From Bacteroidota bacterium (lineage in GTDB: Bacteria; Bacteroidota; Bacteroidia; Bacteroidales; FEN-979), in assembly GCA_007280875.1 (NCBI GenBank), contig QYQJ01000124.1:1-38592 (forward strand): a stretch of DNA of 38,592 nucleotides. The letters are read 5' to 3'. A program made the translations under genes and the position numbers. Of this stretch, positions 1-8,910 are shown piece after piece (position 1 is the first letter of the stretch; each line of letters opens with the position of its first letter). The notes beneath the pieces are model-generated. The model had not been told where the DNA came from. It made no database searches and was given only the letters and a program-made list of their open reading frames with translations.

Positions 1-1641
1 CCTGAAGACGTTCCCGATATTTTTTCCTTGACCATCCAGGAGAAAAAGGTAGTAGACCGTTTACTTTATACCGACCCAACCACAGGTGAAAAAGTGACCT
101 GCGAATCCGATATTCCTTTTTATACGCATCAAAACCGGCTTGTTTTCGGCACCAATCAAAAAATTGATCCGACAAGTGTCGAAGATTACCTTGCAATCGG
201 AGGGTTTCAGGCCTTGGTAAAAGCGTTATTCGCGATGACGCCGGAACAGGTTATTAAGGAAGTGAAGGAATCCAGATTGAGGGGCCGTGGCGGAGGCGGT
301 TTTCCGGCTGGAGTAAAGTGGGAATTTGCCCGTAATGCTCCCGGGGAACCAAAGTACGTAGTGGTCAATTGCGATGAGGGAGACCCGGGGGCATACATGG
401 ACCGGTCGCTGATGGAAGGAAATCCCTTTGGTGTACTGGAAGGTTTGCTTATCGGAGCGTATGCTATCGGCGCCCGGGAGGGATATATATATGTTCGCCA
501 GGAGTATCCCCTGGCAGTGAAGAACCTGGGGATTGCTATCCGGCACGCAGAGGAATGTGGTCTGCTGGGGAAGAATATTCTTGGGTCGGGGTTCGATTTC
601 ACCATCAAGGTGCATCGGGGTGCCGGCGCCTTTGTTTGTGGGGAGGAAACCGCTCTGCTCAAGTCGCTGGAGGGCAGGGCAGGTGAACCAAGACCAAGGC
701 CCCCCTATCCGGCCGTGAAAGGGCTCTGGGATAAGCCGACAAATATTAACAATGTGGAGACATGGGCAACCGTTCCCTTGATTATTTCCAAAGGAGCCGG
801 GTTCTTTACCTCAATCGGCACAGAGGAAAGCAAAGGTACGAAGATTTTCTCCCTGGTAGGGAAGATAGCCAATACCGGCCTTGTGGAAGTGCCTATGGGG
901 ATCACGCTGCGGGATATTATCTTCAGGATAGGAGGAGGAATCCCCGGAGGTAAACAATTCAAAGCAGTGCAGACCGGAGGACCGTCAGGAGGATGTATCC
1001 CGGAGAAGCTGTTGAATCTGGCAGTTGGTTTTGATGAACTCACCGCGGCCGGCTCCATGATGGGGTCGGGTGGAATGATCGTCATGGACGAAGATACCTG
1101 CATGGTTGATGTCGCCAGGTACTTCATCAATTTCCTGACCGACGAATCCTGCGGTAAATGTCTCCCCTGCCGTGAAGGCCTGAGGCAGATGCATAAGATC
1201 CTCACTAACATCACCGAAGGAAAGGGGAAAGAGGGGGATATCGAGCTGCTGGAAGTACTATCCGAAACAGCTACTGAAGCCTCGCTTTGTGCTCTGGGCA
1301 AGACGGCCCCCAACCCGTTTCTGAGCACCTTGCGCTATTTCAGAGAGGAGTATGAAGCCCATATCAGCGAGAAGCGATGCGTGGCATTGTCCTGCAAAGA
1401 GCTGATTGCATACTACATTGACCCCGAAAAGTGCCAGGCATGTATGATATGCTTCAAAAAATGCCCGGTGGAGGCAATCGACGGCGCCAGGAAAACGATC
1501 CATATCATTGACCAGGAGAAATGTACCAGGTGCAATACCTGCTTTGAAGTTTGCCCTTCTAAATTTGCTGCGGTAAGGAAGATCTCCGGTGAGCCTGTTC
1601 CGCCCCCCATTCCGGAGGAAGAAAGAATGATAGTCAAATAG
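1..1641 (+). CDS. NADH-dehydrogenase/hydrogenase-type diaphorase subunit (NuoF/HydB-like), 5' truncated by window edge
   Basis: Frame 1 is open from base 1 (PEDVPDIFS precedes the listed TTG start at 28). NuoF signatures are present ([40 protein letters not shown]). The C-terminus carries two [4Fe-4S] motifs ([24 protein letters not shown]), typical of HydB/formate-dehydrogenase beta subunits. Confidence 0.93.
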   Translation, partial: PEDVPDIFSLTIQEKKVVDRLLYTDPTTGEKVTCESDIPFYTHQNRLVFGTNQKIDPTSVEDYLAIGGFQALVKALFAMTPEQVIKEVKESRLRGRGGGGFPAGVKWEFARNAPGEPKYVVVNCDEGDPGAYMDRSLMEGNPFGVLEGLLIGAYAIGAREGYIYVRQEYPLAVKNLGIAIRHAEECGLLGKNILGSGFDFTIKVHRGAGAFVCGEETALLKSLEGRAGEPRPRPPYPAVKGLWDKPTNINNVETWATVPLIISKGAGFFTSIGTEESKGTKIFSLVGKIANTGLVEVPMGITLRDIIFRIGGGIPGGKQFKAVQTGGPSGGCIPEKLLNLAVGFDELTAAGSMMGSGGMIVMDEDTCMVDVARYFINFLTDESCGKCLPCREGLRQMHKILTNITEGKGKEGDIELLEVLSETATEASLCALGKTAPNPFLSTLRYFREEYEAHISEKRCVALSCKELIAYYIDPEKCQACMICFKKCPVEAIDGARKTIHIIDQEKCTRCNTCFEVCPSKFAAVRKISGEPVPPPIPEEERMIVK

Positions 1642-1651
1642 AAGCGAAAGA

Positions 1652-2254
1652 ATGAACGATATTCTGTTACAGATTGATGGGAAAGAGGTCCAGGCAAAGA
1701 AAGGAATGACCGTCCTGGAGGCAGCTCGGCGTGCGGGGATTGATATCCCTACACTGTGCTACCATGAAAAGCTGGAGCCTTTCGGGGGTTGCCGGATTTG
1801 CATCGTGGAAGCAGAATCAGGAGGTTCCACAAAACTGGTTGTCTCCTGCGTGTATCCGGTAGAAGAAAACCTGGTGGTCAGAACCCGATCTGAGAAGGCT
1901 GACAGAATTCGTAAAACCTTACTGGAACTCTTGCTGGCCCATGCCCCGGACTCCCCTCAGTTAAAGGAATTGGCCGGGGTGTACGGAGCAGACCGGGACC
2001 GTTTTGAAAAAGAGGCTTCCTTCTGCATCCATTGCGGACTATGTGTCCGTTACTGTGCCGAGGTGAAGAAGCTGCATGCGGTTGGATTTGTCGACAGAGG
2101 AACCAGGAAGGAGATCAGTTTCATTCCTGAAATAGCCTCTACCGAATGCAAAAACTGCATGGAGTGTTTTCCGCTTTGTCCAACCTCGTATCTTCAGGCA
2201 GCTTTCGTTTTGACCGAAGCTCTTGCATTTTCGGGAACCCCGTCGGAGGAATAG
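1652..2254 (+). CDS. [2Fe-2S]/[4Fe-4S] ferredoxin-like subunit (HoxU / NuoG N-terminal-like)
   Basis: CYHEKLEPFGGCRICIVE [2Fe-2S] motif, then FCIHCGLCVRYC and CKNCMECFPLCP cysteine clusters. Directly follows the NuoF-like gene. Confidence 0.88.
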   Translation: MNDILLQIDGKEVQAKKGMTVLEAARRAGIDIPTLCYHEKLEPFGGCRICIVEAESGGSTKLVVSCVYPVEENLVVRTRSEKADRIRKTLLELLLAHAPDSPQLKELAGVYGADRDRFEKEASFCIHCGLCVRYCAEVKKLHAVGFVDRGTRKEISFIPEIASTECKNCMECFPLCPTSYLQAAFVLTEALAFSGTPSEE

Positions 2255-2257
2255 GCT

Positions 2258-2830
2258 ATGACGGGATCTAAATCAAATATTCTGATCATTGGTTCCACAG
2301 GCAGAAATACGGGCAAAACAGAGTTTGCCTGCCGGATCATTGAAAAACACGCGACGCAGAAAGAGATCGTTGCGGTGAAAATAATCCCCGTTGACAAGAA
2401 TGAAGTAGAATGTCACAGAGGATTAGAAGGTTGCGGCTTATGTAATTCATTGACCGGTGATTATAAAATTATCGAAGAAACGACTACAGATTCGTTGAAA
2501 GATACCTCACGGATGCTGAAAGCAGGTGCTAACAAAGCGTATCTGCTTTTAGTGGACAGAAAGTCTTTGGAAAAAGGGATTCGGGCTTTGTTGGGCCTGT
2601 TACCGGATAACGTAATGGTTGTGATAGAATCTAATTCTGTCAGAAAAGTTTTAGCGCCGGGATTATTTATTGTAATCAAAGACTTTACGACCAATTCCGT
2701 GAAACAAACCTGTGCTGAAGTCATGGAATTAGCCGATAAACTGGTTGGGTTTGATAACATGAAATGGGATTTCCCTCCCGACAACGTGAAGATACAAAGT
2801 GAACGCTGGATAATTCAGGAAAGCGGCTAA
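2258..2830 (+). CDS. P-loop NTPase, MobB-like (putative molybdopterin cofactor-related)
   Basis: Walker A GSTGRNTGKTE near the N-terminus. Overall layout resembles MobB (VVIESNSVRKVLAPGLFIVI is like EGNS..PDLFI). Cys cluster CHRGLEGCGLC. Starts 3 bp after the upstream stop. Confidence 0.6.
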   Translation: MTGSKSNILIIGSTGRNTGKTEFACRIIEKHATQKEIVAVKIIPVDKNEVECHRGLEGCGLCNSLTGDYKIIEETTTDSLKDTSRMLKAGANKAYLLLVDRKSLEKGIRALLGLLPDNVMVVIESNSVRKVLAPGLFIVIKDFTTNSVKQTCAEVMELADKLVGFDNMKWDFPPDNVKIQSERWIIQESG

Positions 2831-2886
2831 AACCAGCAAAAAAAAGAAACAGCTGCAAAACCTTAATTAACATCTATAAACAAAAT

Positions 2887-4494
2887 ATGAAAAAGTGCGT
2901 GATCAAGGTGATCCCTCTTGTTGGGATTATCATAACAGGATTTCTGGGCCAGGCTCAAAATCCGACAGTGGGTCTTCTCTTTTGGGAAGAAGAATCTTCT
3001 GATGGATATACTCTTTTCACACCTGAAACGAGTCAAAATGTTTATTTAATTAATAACTGCGGGGAAAAAATAAATGAATGGAACTTCACTGAACTACCCG
3101 GACTGACCTGTTATCTTCTTGAGAATGGAACTTTACTTCGTGCAGGTAAAAACTTTCTGGAAATTCGGGACTGGAATAACGACCTTCTCTGGTCCTATAA
3201 CACGGTAGCGCATGGAATAAGGCAACATCATGATATTGAACCACTTCCAAATGGGAATATCCTGTGCGTCGTTCGCGAAATATTAACTCCGGCAGAAATG
3301 ATAGCTGCGGGCAGAGATCCCTCACATATTGGAGCGACGTTTCAGATAGATAAAATTGTTGAGTTAAGCCCTATTTTGCCCAGTGGCGCCACTATCGTCT
3401 GGGAATGGAGATTCATGGACCATTTAATTCAAGATTTTGATAATACGAAACTTAATTATGGTGTTGTTGCGGATCATCCGGAGCTTCTTGATATAAATTT
3501 CCTGACCGGTTATTTAATTGATTTTTCTCATGTAAACGCTGTTGATTACAATGCTGCTCTTGATCAGGTTATTATTACAGCAAGACATTTGAATGAATTG
3601 TACATCATTGATCATAGTACAACAACTGAAGAAGCAGCAGGTCACACCGGGGGAAATTCAAACCTCGGAGGTGACTTTATGTGGCGATGGGGGAATCCTC
3701 AGGTATACGGACAGGGAGGAACCCAGGATCAAAAATTATTTCTCCCGCACGATTCAAAATGGGTTGAATCCGGATATACAGATGAAGGCAAGATTTCTGT
3801 TTTTAATAACTTAGGTGACGGAACAGGCACCTTCAGCTCGGTGCACCTGATAACACCAGATTTTTCTGCTGGTGTTTATGCTAAATCAGACAACAAATTT
3901 CTTCCAATCGATTTTGAATGGACATGGAGTGGATCAATTTTAGGAGATACTGTGTTTGAAGATAATATGTCGGGAACGCAAAGCCTGCCAAATGGGAACT
4001 TTATTATTTGTCAATCTTCTTTGGGACAAGTTTCAGAAATAACGAAAAACGGGGACCATTTATGGACCTATAAAAACCCTGTTGGTGACAGTATATATAA
4101 TCAGTATGATGTAATTCCGCTTCGTGCGAATTCAATCTTCAGAGCTGAAAAGTACCAGGAAGATTTCCCCGGATTCTCAGGACAAGACCTGACGCCCAAA
4201 GGACTCATTGAAGATCAAAACACTATTTCTGAAAACTGTATTACGGCAACAGGAACTGAAAATCCGGAATTTGAATTACTGACAGTTATGAATCCGGTTG
4301 AAAATGGCACGATCCGCTTTAATGAGAATATTACTCTCAACGCTATTATTATTGCAGATATCCGCGGAAAGGTAGTCTATAAACAGGGCTTTTACAGTAA
4401 CAATAACCTGGAAGTCGATCTGAAACCGGCCATATATATCCTTCAACTTTATTTTGACAAGAAAATAGAAACCCGAAAGATCATAGTTCTTTAA
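2887..4494 (+). CDS. Secreted arylsulfotransferase (ASST)-like protein with T9SS type A sorting domain
   Basis: N-terminal signal peptide. ASST-like phrases (HDIEPLPNGNILCVVRE, HVNAVDYNAALDQVIITARHLNELYIID, GTQSLPNGNFIICQSSLGQVSEITKNGDHLWTYKNP). C-terminal Por-type domain ending KIETRKIIVL. Confidence 0.82.
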   Translation: MKKCVIKVIPLVGIIITGFLGQAQNPTVGLLFWEEESSDGYTLFTPETSQNVYLINNCGEKINEWNFTELPGLTCYLLENGTLLRAGKNFLEIRDWNNDLLWSYNTVAHGIRQHHDIEPLPNGNILCVVREILTPAEMIAAGRDPSHIGATFQIDKIVELSPILPSGATIVWEWRFMDHLIQDFDNTKLNYGVVADHPELLDINFLTGYLIDFSHVNAVDYNAALDQVIITARHLNELYIIDHSTTTEEAAGHTGGNSNLGGDFMWRWGNPQVYGQGGTQDQKLFLPHDSKWVESGYTDEGKISVFNNLGDGTGTFSSVHLITPDFSAGVYAKSDNKFLPIDFEWTWSGSILGDTVFEDNMSGTQSLPNGNFIICQSSLGQVSEITKNGDHLWTYKNPVGDSIYNQYDVIPLRANSIFRAEKYQEDFPGFSGQDLTPKGLIEDQNTISENCITATGTENPEFELLTVMNPVENGTIRFNENITLNAIIIADIRGKVVYKQGFYSNNNLEVDLKPAIYILQLYFDKKIETRKIIVL

Positions 4495-4514
4495 TAATCT
4501 CGCAACCTAAAAGG

Positions 4515-4922
4515 TTATAATGCGTCGCTGAATTCGGCTATCACGGGAACAACTGGGGCAAGGTGTTTATCTTGTTCTAGAGGTAAAGCCACGTTATCAT
4601 CAAAATCAGCCTGAAGCGGCAATACGGGCGCAAGGCTATTGGTTGCCAAATCGAAATCAAAGTCATCATCAAATGATGCTTGGTTTGGAACAATGGGATT
4701 CAGACCTGTCAGGATATCAAATTCGGTCATCTCCCGGAAGGGTGCTTCCAGGGGAACCTTGGGACTGAGAATAGGACATTCGGGGCAGAAGAAGTCCGTT
4801 GGTCCGCTCAGGATGACATCGCTCCCGATAGGGCCGGCGACCAGGGTTGAGATGTGAATGCCAACTGCGGCAATAAGAATCAGGATTGCTTTCATAGCTA
4901 TTTTCATTTTTGCTGTTATCAT
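4515..4922 (-). CDS. Small secreted protein with degenerate C-terminal LxPvvPxxAxFdD repeats
   Basis: Hydrophobic N-terminal signal sequence, then four degenerate repeats of about 22-24 aa; no family recognised. Confidence 0.65.
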   Translation of the reverse strand: MITAKMKIAMKAILILIAAVGIHISTLVAGPIGSDVILSGPTDFFCPECPILSPKVPLEAPFREMTEFDILTGLNPIVPNQASFDDDFDFDLATNSLAPVLPLQADFDDNVALPLEQDKHLAPVVPVIAEFSDAL

Positions 4923-5159
4923 GCTTAAATTGCGAGATAATAGGACGGTTGTTTATGCAAAAATGTTGCTTTCCCAGGGGACTTTTACCATCCTATTCGT
5001 TGAATGGACGGTTTGAGCAGATGAATGGTGGGAAATGTCGGATGGAGCAGACAGGTACTTGAGCCGGGCTATGAAAAATAAAGTGAGAACAGCAATAGAA
5101 AGGACCACTTTCTGCTGTGCAATGTAGTATCTTTACATTGACAGTAAATAGTATATAAA

Positions 5160-7652
5160 ATGAAACTTCTGTTAATTATTTCTGCTTGTCTTCTTCTGGA
5201 AATTATACAGACGAATGCGCAGGATACTGTTACCATCGACACGGCTATTCATCATCAGACCATGGCAGGCTGGGGTCATGGAGGAGGAGTTCTCGGGCAT
5301 GTTTTCAATGCGTTCAATATGCTCGATTCTGCGGTTGCAAACCCGGCAAACTTACAGTTACTGGATTACCTTGTTGATGATCTTGGGCTCAGCGGTTCAC
5401 GTACCTGGGAGGTAGGACCGCGCATTGACGGGACAGGTATGGACAACGGGGATTGTGACAGCATCGACTGGACGAAATTCCAGGGCGAGTCTTTACCCCT
5501 GGGATTGGCTAATTACCTGGTTCATTACCAGGCCCGTATCCTATCCAAAGGATATGATCCCTCGTTTTACTCCAGTCCCGGCTATCCTACCCATGCCACA
5601 GACCAGAAACCATGGATCCTGTATAATCCCGGCGAACGCGCACAGCAGATCTGGGCCAGTTCGCTGTACATGAAGAATACCTATGGCATTGAGACCAACT
5701 ATGCTGTAATTTACAATGAACCTTCCGGAAGTGTGACATACAATATTCTTGCCGATGATATAAAAGCGCTGGGTCCGCGGTTGATTTACCACGGACTTTC
5801 GACCCGTTCCCACTATGCTGAGGCCGTATCTCCTCAAACTGACTGGGGATTTATCACTCCTGTTCAGAACGATGAGGAATTATGGAGCTACATCGGACGG
5901 ATTACCTATCATAACTACGGTACTGCAGATCCTTACCGTTCCTATATCCGTGATTTCGGATTATCCAAAGGCATTACTACGGCCCAGACCGAAATGGGAA
6001 ATCCCACTTTTGATGATCTATACAGCGATCTGACACTCGGTGGTGTATCTTACTGGGAAGTTGCCTTTAGTTCAGGGAACACCCTGGTGCCCATCAGCGG
6101 GCTTACTTCCTTCACACCTTCAGAAACCTATTTCCGGATGCGACAACTGATGCATTATGTAAAGCCTGGCTCGTTGCTGATTGGGACAACCTCAAACGAT
6201 GACCTGCTGCATGTACTTGCTTTCAGGAGGGACGGAAAGGTGACAGTAGTGATTGAAAATACCGGCCCTTCCACTAAAAACGTACTGCTGAAAAATTTAC
6301 CGCCCGGGCACTATGGTTTAAGCAAATCAACTTATGGTGCGACTGCATTTCAGGAACTGGGAATCAATACTGTGGGAACCGGAGGCACGCTAACTATTCA
6401 GTCCGGCAATGGATCCACAGTTACAACCCTTTATCCCTACCCCGGAACAAATCAACCTCCTGCCATTATGACATTTGTGTCAAATCCCGGTTATCTGGTA
6501 GCACCATCTTCGACTGCAACGCTTTCAGCTACGGCGAACGACCCCGAACTCAACACACTTGCTTTCCACTGGACAGCTACAAGTTATCCGGGCGGGTCAA
6601 ATCCTGTAATAGTTAATCCCAATTCCTCTTCTGCGTTTGTAAGCGGGCTTACAGAAGCAGGGTTGTATGTCTTTACAATTGATGTAGACGACGGAGTGGA
6701 CACCTCAACGAAAAAAGTCTTTTTGGCCAGATACAATATTGATCCGCCACCGGTTCTCGGAAGCTGCGGATTCAGGATAGCAGCACCGTATGGACTGGTA
6801 TTCGGGAACCCGGGGGATACCACGCATGCAAATATTGAGTTGCCCCTTTCATCGGTTATTTTGCAGGCGGGTATATCTGATCTTGCAAACAGCGATTTCA
6901 CCGGAATGGGAACATGGATCCTTGTTCAGCAGCCGCCAGGCGCCAATGCCCAAGTGAGTGCCACGATATACATTTATGTGAGTCTCCGGGCCACAGTGAC
7001 AGGAATGACCGTGCCCGGAGATTATGTTTTTCAGATTGTCGTCAATAAACCCGGATATCCCATACTCACTGCCGAGATCATCTGTACTGTGCATCCACCA
7101 AGTTCAGCCCCGGTGATCACATCAATCACCGTCACACCTCCCAATCCGACATTACCTGACAGTACGGTTCTGCTTACGGCCGTGACTTCCGATCCTGAAG
7201 GTGACCTGCTGAGGCACTGGTGGAAAGTGAATTCGGTGCCCGCTGGCACTCATCCGGTTTTCGACCATCAATGCAAGAACGTCACACAGGTTACAGGCTT
7301 ATCTGTTCCGGGAGCTTATTATTTCACTTTAAGGGCTTTCGATGATATCCATATGACCACAAAAGACATTACAATATATGTAAATCCTTCCACGGGAACT
7401 TCTGATCACCAGGAAATCCCGGCCATAAAATTATATCCGGACCCTGCCGCGGAGTATTTTATTATTGAGCATACCGGCCGGTATTTTGCTTTTATTGTGG
7501 TTGATATCACGGGAAGAACCGTTTTGAATGGCCGGAATACCTTTGAAAAGAGCCAGGTCGATTGCAGAGATTTAACTTCCGGGATTTACTCTGTCATAGT
7601 AACAGATCAGGAAGGACAAACATCCGCCAGAAAACTGATAATTGCGAAATGA
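5160..7652 (+). CDS. Secreted GH30-like glycoside hydrolase with PKD-like domains and T9SS sorting domain
   Basis: TIM-barrel-like start (HHQTMAGWGHGGG), candidate catalytic acids in YNEPSG and TAQTEMG, two Ig/PKD-like modules (ATANDPELNTLAFHW; TAVTSDPEGDLLRHWW), C-terminal sorting domain (IKLYPDPAAEYF...GIYSVIVTDQEGQTSARKLIIAK). Confidence 0.75.
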   Translation: MKLLLIISACLLLEIIQTNAQDTVTIDTAIHHQTMAGWGHGGGVLGHVFNAFNMLDSAVANPANLQLLDYLVDDLGLSGSRTWEVGPRIDGTGMDNGDCDSIDWTKFQGESLPLGLANYLVHYQARILSKGYDPSFYSSPGYPTHATDQKPWILYNPGERAQQIWASSLYMKNTYGIETNYAVIYNEPSGSVTYNILADDIKALGPRLIYHGLSTRSHYAEAVSPQTDWGFITPVQNDEELWSYIGRITYHNYGTADPYRSYIRDFGLSKGITTAQTEMGNPTFDDLYSDLTLGGVSYWEVAFSSGNTLVPISGLTSFTPSETYFRMRQLMHYVKPGSLLIGTTSNDDLLHVLAFRRDGKVTVVIENTGPSTKNVLLKNLPPGHYGLSKSTYGATAFQELGINTVGTGGTLTIQSGNGSTVTTLYPYPGTNQPPAIMTFVSNPGYLVAPSSTATLSATANDPELNTLAFHWTATSYPGGSNPVIVNPNSSSAFVSGLTEAGLYVFTIDVDDGVDTSTKKVFLARYNIDPPPVLGSCGFRIAAPYGLVFGNPGDTTHANIELPLSSVILQAGISDLANSDFTGMGTWILVQQPPGANAQVSATIYIYVSLRATVTGMTVPGDYVFQIVVNKPGYPILTAEIICTVHPPSSAPVITSITVTPPNPTLPDSTVLLTAVTSDPEGDLLRHWWKVNSVPAGTHPVFDHQCKNVTQVTGLSVPGAYYFTLRAFDDIHMTTKDITIYVNPSTGTSDHQEIPAIKLYPDPAAEYFIIEHTGRYFAFIVVDITGRTVLNGRNTFEKSQVDCRDLTSGIYSVIVTDQEGQTSARKLIIAK

Positions 7653-7730
7653 GAGTTGTATTGCTTCACGGGATTTGCCGGGTGCTTTTGATCCTCAACT
7701 CTCTGGATAATCCAACTATGACATCTGTGC

Positions 7731-7790
7731 AATGGTGTGCAATGGTGTGCAATGATGCGCAATGGTGTGCAATGGTGTGCAATGATGCGC
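7731..7790. repeat. 10-bp tandem repeat with exact 30-bp higher-order duplication
   Basis: Units aatggtgtgc, aatggtgtgc, aatgatgcgc, repeated exactly twice (7731-7760 and 7761-7790). Confidence 0.95.
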
Positions 7791-7811
7791 AATAAATGGC
7801 AATAATCTTTG

Positions 7812-7883
7812 TAGCCCCACCAGGACTCGAACCTGGATTTAAAGTTTAGGAAACTTCCGTTCTATCCCTTGAACTATAGGGCC
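7812..7883 (-). tRNA. tRNA-Arg (anticodon CCU)
   Basis: Reverse complement GGCCCTATAGTTCAAGGGATAGAACGGAAGTTTCCTAAACTTTAAATCCAGGTTCGAGTCCTGGTGGGGCTA folds as a cloverleaf. D-stem GTTC/GAAC, anticodon stem GAAGT/ACTTT with loop TTCCTAA, T-arm CCAGGTTCGAGTCCTGG, 7-bp acceptor with terminal G-U. Confidence 0.92.
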
Positions 7884-7888
7884 GGGGT

Positions 7889-7942
7889 GAAGTACGAAGT
7901 CAGAAGTCATAAGTCAGAAGTTAAGTTGGAAGTTAGAAGTAC
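7889..7942. repeat. Heptameric tandem array (GAAGTCA-type)
   Basis: GAAGTAC GAAGTCA GAAGTCA TAAGTCA GAAGTTA (AGTTG) GAAGTTA GAAGTAC. Confidence 0.9.
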
Positions 7943-7978
7943 AAAGGAAATTTCAATGATCGATGGTACTGTAACACT

Positions 7979-8020
7979 TCTCACGTCTCACGTCTTACTT
8001 CTCACGCCTCACGTCTTACC
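7979..8020. repeat. Heptameric tandem array (TCTCACG-type), inverted relative to the 7889 array
   Basis: TCTCACG TCTCACG TCTTACT TCTCACG CCTCACG TCTTACC. Confidence 0.9.
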
Positions 8021-8093
8021 CAATTCCGTGGCAAAGGTAAATAATTCCTCAGAAATTTCAGTGATGGGTGATGATCACTTTAGCAAGCATGAA

Positions 8094-8906
8094 TCACTCC
8101 GGGTCAACATAGATCCCCATGCCAACAATATACGGCTTGCCGTCAATTTCGACGCTTCTGATATAAGATGATTTGGATGAAGGGATCGTATCACCAGGCT
8201 TCGGCCACATGTAGTCCACCCAGCCTGAACCCTGTTCATTAGCCACCTGCATGAATTCCTGAAACAGGTATTTTCCGTTGGAATCCTTATATTCGTAGAC
8301 GTTCGTCCCTTCCAGGTCGGGAAATGGCGGATCCACCACAAGAATATAGGCTGAATCCATGACAAATACGTAGTTATTCTGGAAAAGGAACGGAGAGGAT
8401 TTTTCTCTCATGGCAATGAAAGCTGCTGAGTCCCCTTCGGCAACCATCAGATCAGCCGCTTCATCAACCGTCTCCGTTACAAAATCCTTGTCAATAGGAA
8501 GATCATAAGCCCCGCATCCTACTACATACTCTTGCCCGTCAGGTGCAGTGGCCAGCTCCACATAGGTCGATTTCCAGGAGGGAACTTCGGCCCCTTTTTT
8601 CTTCCATAAATAATGAGTCCAGCCGGCATGTTTTTCGCCCGTTGCCTTGTTAATCGCCCACTTTATCATCGGCTTCCCGTTTTCATCCTGCAAATCCATC
8701 ATATCCTTGCTGTTAAGTTCAGGGTCCGGATGAAACATATATTTCCCATCCATATTTACCACAGAAATGTACGTTTCACCAGTATTCCACTTACTGCCAC
8801 TTTGTTCAAAATCTGAAAAGGCGGCTTCGCCTTTTTCCTGGATCAATGCGACAGCATCTTTGACGAGTGATACCACCTCATCTTTTGTGGATTCCTTTTG
8901 TTTCAT
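8094..8906 (-). CDS. Double Cache-domain protein, probable lipoprotein
   Basis: Two Cache_2-like modules (YISVVNMDGKYMFHPDPELNSKDMMDLQDENGKPMIKW...; YILVVDPPFPDLEGTNVYEYKDSNGKYLFQEFM...). The frame is open upstream to 8987 and encodes ILAGGILLFSFLVLPSCKQ before the listed start. Confidence 0.75.
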   Translation of the reverse strand: MKQKESTKDEVVSLVKDAVALIQEKGEAAFSDFEQSGSKWNTGETYISVVNMDGKYMFHPDPELNSKDMMDLQDENGKPMIKWAINKATGEKHAGWTHYLWKKKGAEVPSWKSTYVELATAPDGQEYVVGCGAYDLPIDKDFVTETVDEAADLMVAEGDSAAFIAMREKSSPFLFQNNYVFVMDSAYILVVDPPFPDLEGTNVYEYKDSNGKYLFQEFMQVANEQGSGWVDYMWPKPGDTIPSSKSSYIRSVEIDGKPYIVGMGIYVDPE

Positions 8907-8910
8907 CTGT

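Noticed and set aside
207-662. Minus-strand ORFs of 60-207 aa antisense to long genes (for example 207..662, 705..1328, 10437..11210, 22164..22871)
   Set aside because: They lie inside well-supported genes on the other strand, show no domain-like sequence and look like by-products of codon bias.
3852-3876. Inverted repeat AACACCAG...CTGGTGTT
   Set aside because: Short, internal to the arylsulfotransferase-like CDS, with no regulatory context.
5128-5139. TATCTTTACATT shared upstream of 5160 (5128) and 14941 (14897) as promoter motif
   Set aside because: Resembles the TAnnTTTG -7 box but lacks the final G, and no good -33 TTTG was found; too weak to call.
7731-8020. Possible CRISPR array from the clustered repeats near the tRNA
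   Set aside because: Units are contiguous 7- or 10-bp tandems with no unique spacers of 30-40 bp, and no cas genes are nearby.
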